This document shows, one piece after another, positions 5,580-7,919 of a stretch of DNA of 7,919 nt. The stretch lies in assembly GCA_018238825.1 (NCBI GenBank), contig JABCSP010000095.1, positions 1 to 7,919 of the forward strand. Direction: 5' to 3'. The DNA is from Candidatus Thorarchaeota archaeon. Lineage in GTDB: Archaea > Asgardarchaeota > Thorarchaeia > Thorarchaeales > Thorarchaeaceae. The translations under genes and the position numbers were made by a program. The first letter of the stretch is position 1; the number at the start of each line of letters is the position of its first letter. A model generated the notes under the pieces. The model saw nothing but the letters and a program-made list of their open reading frames with translations. It made no database searches and was not told the DNA's origin.

Positions 5580-7592
5580 TTATTTGGCAATCCAGCCTTC
5601 AAATTTCCTCTGCAAGGTTTTACTGTAGACCTTTCTCCAATCGTAGTCTACTTTCTGAGACCATTTGTATACGATTTTTGGATGAATGTATGATTTCAGA
5701 GAAGTACCGAGATTCCAAGTCCTACTTTCCTTTGCGAGGGTGAAGTCAATCTCAATCTTCTTCTTTGCATGCTCTGCCTTTGTCACTCGTTCTTTGGCAG
5801 TCTTTACAGACTTTTCACCTGCAGCGATGCGTTTAGCTGAAGTTTCTTTCCAGTTATTTAGAGCCTGTTGTTGTTTTTCAAGTGAGGTTTTACTCTTCTG
5901 ATATCGTTCTCGTGCGCTGACTAAGCCAACTTCAGCCTTGTCAAGTCGGTCTCTAGAACGCTCGATACGTTCCTGAGCTTCTTCTAACCGCTCCTTCTTG
6001 GTACTCTTGCCTTTACGTTTACTTGATCGGGTGCGGCTTTTTTGACTGCGGGCATTATCCCAAGTGACCTTTGCTTTATCGCGCCGCTCACGCCATGATG
6101 CAACTGATATCCTATAATTCTCAAGGGTTTCCTTCTTCTTCTTGATCAAATCTTGTTTCTTTGCACGATCCCTAGCTTCTTTTTTCTTAATCTTCCTGAA
6201 ACGAGTTTGTTGATTCTTTAGATTGGTCTTAGCTTTCTGTACCCTGACTTCCGCTTTCTTGATTCTATCACGATATCTATCAGCACTGCGATTCCAGCCC
6301 GTCGGAGCTTGCTTTGTGTGGTTCATTACCCGGGCAACTTCGAGGTTAGCTCGCTTGAAGGCTGCTTTCTTGATGAATTCAGGATCTGTCTTCTTTGCCT
6401 TACTTGTTTTGAGTTCCTCACGCATTATTGTTGATGCATGATAAGTTCTGAACACTTTTGCAGTGAGCTCGGGATACACTTCACTCAGAAATCGGTTGAC
6501 ATGTGTACTGTTAATGCTCGGGAATATCTGGGCAAGCTTCTTTGAATCAGCCTTAGTCTTCTTACTTTTTCTGCCCTTGAAAGATTCAATTCGTTCAAGT
6601 GCGTTATCATGAAGTTCCTTCAGTACAGTGTAAACATCAGGGTGAGGCTCAATCTCCTTGTGCCAAGAAACACTGTCTTTTCCAAGGAAATCAAAGACAA
6701 TTGAGTTAGTCTTGAATTTCAAATGTTCTGCTCGGAGTGTGGTTGCACCAACTGTGTCTGCTTCCTCCGGGTCCTTTTCATCTCCAACCCTCAAACTTAG
6801 ATTATCAATCAGGTAGCAAGCAACTGCAACCATTCGACGCTTTGGTTTTTCAGAAGTGAGTCCATCCATGATGTGCTCACGGATTTCATCGATTCTACGT
6901 TCAACTTTAACAGCTTTAACGAATTTAGCAGCTTCTCGTTCCTGTTTGATGGGAGTACTGTCATGTAACCAGATGTACTTCACTTTGCCAGTTAGTTCAT
7001 CCATCCACTTGGCAATCCACATGGTTTCAGGAGCCCAACAGAGTTCTTTCCAATCACCCTCAAGATGTTTTGCAGCTTCATGGTCGATATTCAACGAGAT
7101 ATCTTTCTGAGCAGCACCCTGTTTCCATTTACCTCTCAATGGATGTTCTCCACGACCCATGAAGATTCCAGAAGGTTCAGTCTGGTAATTACCAAGCTCC
7201 ATTCGCTCCCCATCTACAATTGCGAATCCGTATTTTTCCTTTAATTTCTCTAGGATGGCTTTCCTTTCTTCACGTGCTGCTTTTTTCTCTTCAGGAGACA
7301 TATTCTCCTTCTCAGCACGTTCGATTCCTACTACTTGAATTACTTCATCAAAACTGATTTCGTCAATCTGTAAAACGGGACTAACTCCGAGAGCCTTGCT
7401 AAAAGCAGTCATAAAATTCCGTCCAAATACAGAATCTTCAACATAAGGAGTGCCTAGCTTCTTGACCCAAGCAACAGCCATCTCTTCTTGGAGCTGAGAC
7501 AAGATTATCTCTATCCCACGCGCTGTTATTTTAAGGTCACGGGCTTGTGGTGGCTCAATGACAAGAATTCCATTGTGTTCTAGTGTTTCCAT
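5580..7592 (-). CDS. top1: Eukaryote-type DNA topoisomerase IB with very long coiled-coil linker
   Basis: This enzyme relaxes positive and negative supercoils by nicking one strand through a 3'-phosphotyrosine. From the ATG at 7592 it has 670 residues. Residues 1-170 match the cap and upper core (LEHNG 4-8, YGFAIVDG 121-128, GRGEHP 146-151). The catalytic set is complete: Arg268 (LSLR), Lys305 (FDFLGKDS), Arg382 (KVFRTYHAS), His425 (MNHTK) and Tyr635 (LKSYIHPK), equivalent to human Arg488, Lys532, Arg590, His632 and Tyr723. The eukaryotic N-terminal tail is absent. The linker between His425 and Tyr635 is about 190 residues, very rich in Lys, Arg, Glu and Gln, forming two long helices (about 434-515 and 535-626) around a Ser/Lys/Arg turn. 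I chose this start because family homology begins here and GAGG precedes it by seven bases. The frame continues upstream to a TTG at 7688 (702 residues); those 32 residues match nothing I know, but the best TATA box fits that start. Confidence 0.95.
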   Translation of the reverse strand: METLEHNGILVIEPPQARDLKITARGIEIILSQLQEEMAVAWVKKLGTPYVEDSVFGRNFMTAFSKALGVSPVLQIDEISFDEVIQVVGIERAEKENMSPEEKKAAREERKAILEKLKEKYGFAIVDGERMELGNYQTEPSGIFMGRGEHPLRGKWKQGAAQKDISLNIDHEAAKHLEGDWKELCWAPETMWIAKWMDELTGKVKYIWLHDSTPIKQEREAAKFVKAVKVERRIDEIREHIMDGLTSEKPKRRMVAVACYLIDNLSLRVGDEKDPEEADTVGATTLRAEHLKFKTNSIVFDFLGKDSVSWHKEIEPHPDVYTVLKELHDNALERIESFKGRKSKKTKADSKKLAQIFPSINSTHVNRFLSEVYPELTAKVFRTYHASTIMREELKTSKAKKTDPEFIKKAAFKRANLEVARVMNHTKQAPTGWNRSADRYRDRIKKAEVRVQKAKTNLKNQQTRFRKIKKKEARDRAKKQDLIKKKKETLENYRISVASWRERRDKAKVTWDNARSQKSRTRSSKRKGKSTKKERLEEAQERIERSRDRLDKAEVGLVSARERYQKSKTSLEKQQQALNNWKETSAKRIAAGEKSVKTAKERVTKAEHAKKKIEIDFTLAKESRTWNLGTSLKSYIHPKIVYKWSQKVDYDWRKVYSKTLQRKFEGWIAK

Positions 7593-7718
7593 GGAGAGTC
7601 CTCGTATCTGAACGGTTTTATTAGTGGTAACAAAAGGATTGTGCTGTCGAATCAAACGGTTGAGAAATAAATCCTTCAGATAGCGCAAATCATTCTACTT
7701 TTTACTCTAATTAGTAGG

Positions 7719-7726
7719 GTATAATT
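7719..7726 (-). promoter_or_regulatory. TATA-like element upstream of topoisomerase IB
   Basis: The minus strand reads AATTATAC, identical to the octamer before the LamG gene. Transcription would begin near 7697, leaving about 9 bases before the TTG at 7688 or about 105 bases before the preferred ATG at 7592. A second, weaker candidate, ATTTATTTCT (7672-7663), would give a leader of about 50 bases to the ATG. Confidence 0.4.
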
Positions 7727-7737
7727 GAGTGATTCGT

Positions 7738-7919
7738 GTGAACCTGAGAGAGTTATCAAATGCGACTCTAAGTGATCCAAAATGGCAAGCGATATGGTAT
7801 CTCACAAATAGTATATTCACAGCCCTAACTTGTCTAACATTATCTCGATGGGGATAATTTCCATGGGATGATGTGACTGCACTCCTTCTTTGGTTCTTTG
7901 TTCCTCTGGGTGTGTATGG
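7738..7919 (+). pseudogene. Membrane-protein 5' region with in-frame TAA, running off the right edge
   Basis: From a GTG at 7738 the frame reads NLRELSNATLSDPKWQAIWY, then a hydrophobic stretch TNSIFTALTCLTLSRWG, then TAA at 7855-7857. The same frame continues after the stop with FPWDDVTALLLWFFVPLGVY to the window edge, with a composition and hydrophobic spacing that look like one interrupted multi-pass membrane protein. GTG at 7873 could restart it. The family is not recognised. It is divergent from the topoisomerase gene. A nonsense mutation, a sequencing error or chance are all possible. Confidence 0.4.

Noticed and set aside
7689..7919. The missing C-terminal part of DUF362 on the far side of the topoisomerase gene
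   Set aside because: The right-hand sequence encodes hydrophobic membrane segments, unlike DUF362.

Overview
The window looks like archaeal DNA, and an Asgard archaeon (Thorarchaeia-like) is my best guess. Three things point that way. Two secreted proteins have the archaeal plan of signal peptide, ectodomain, Thr/Ser stalk, C-terminal membrane anchor and a short basic tail. Promoters are TATA-like rather than -35/-10. There is also a eukaryote-type DNA topoisomerase IB. The lineage is inferred from style; there is no rRNA or intact tRNA to confirm it. Most of the window is AT-rich, but the first ~120 bases are clearly richer in G+C (about 55% by hand count).

Layout, left to right. (1) 2-139: the tail of a bacterial-type GspE/PilB secretion ATPase, stopping just after its Walker A motif. 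(2) 198-2525 (+): a 775-residue cell-surface right-handed beta-helix protein. (3) 2526-3021: a 496-base spacer between convergent genes, holding a 24-base piece matching the 3' end of a tRNA (a candidate integration scar) and a strong imperfect hairpin. (4) 3022-3873 (-): a 283-residue surface protein with a LamG/concanavalin-like ectodomain. (5) 3874-4212: a spacer with a LamG promoter on the minus strand and what looks like the 3' remnant of a lost gene on the plus strand. (6) 4213-5232 (+): an unrecognised 339-residue protein with four membrane segments and a cytosolic-looking C-terminal domain. (7) 5292-5579 (+): a DUF362 gene cut to 95 codons. (8) 5580-7592 (-): topoisomerase IB, whose stop codon directly abuts the DUF362 stop. 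(9) 7738-7919 (+): the start of a membrane-protein frame with an in-frame TAA, running off the right edge.

The intact genes do not form an obvious pathway. Two are envelope proteins that probably share export and anchoring, one is an unknown membrane protein, and one relaxes DNA supercoils. The recurring theme is damage: a truncated ATPase, a tRNA fragment, a decayed frame, a truncated DUF362 gene and an interrupted membrane-protein frame within 8 kb. I read this as a region of past integration and rearrangement, although assembly errors could explain the pieces at the two edges. The most distinctive intact item is the topoisomerase: it has the full catalytic set of the eukaryotic enzyme but a coiled-coil linker of about 190 residues, roughly two and a half times the human one. 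I saw no CRISPR array, complete insertion sequence or defence system.
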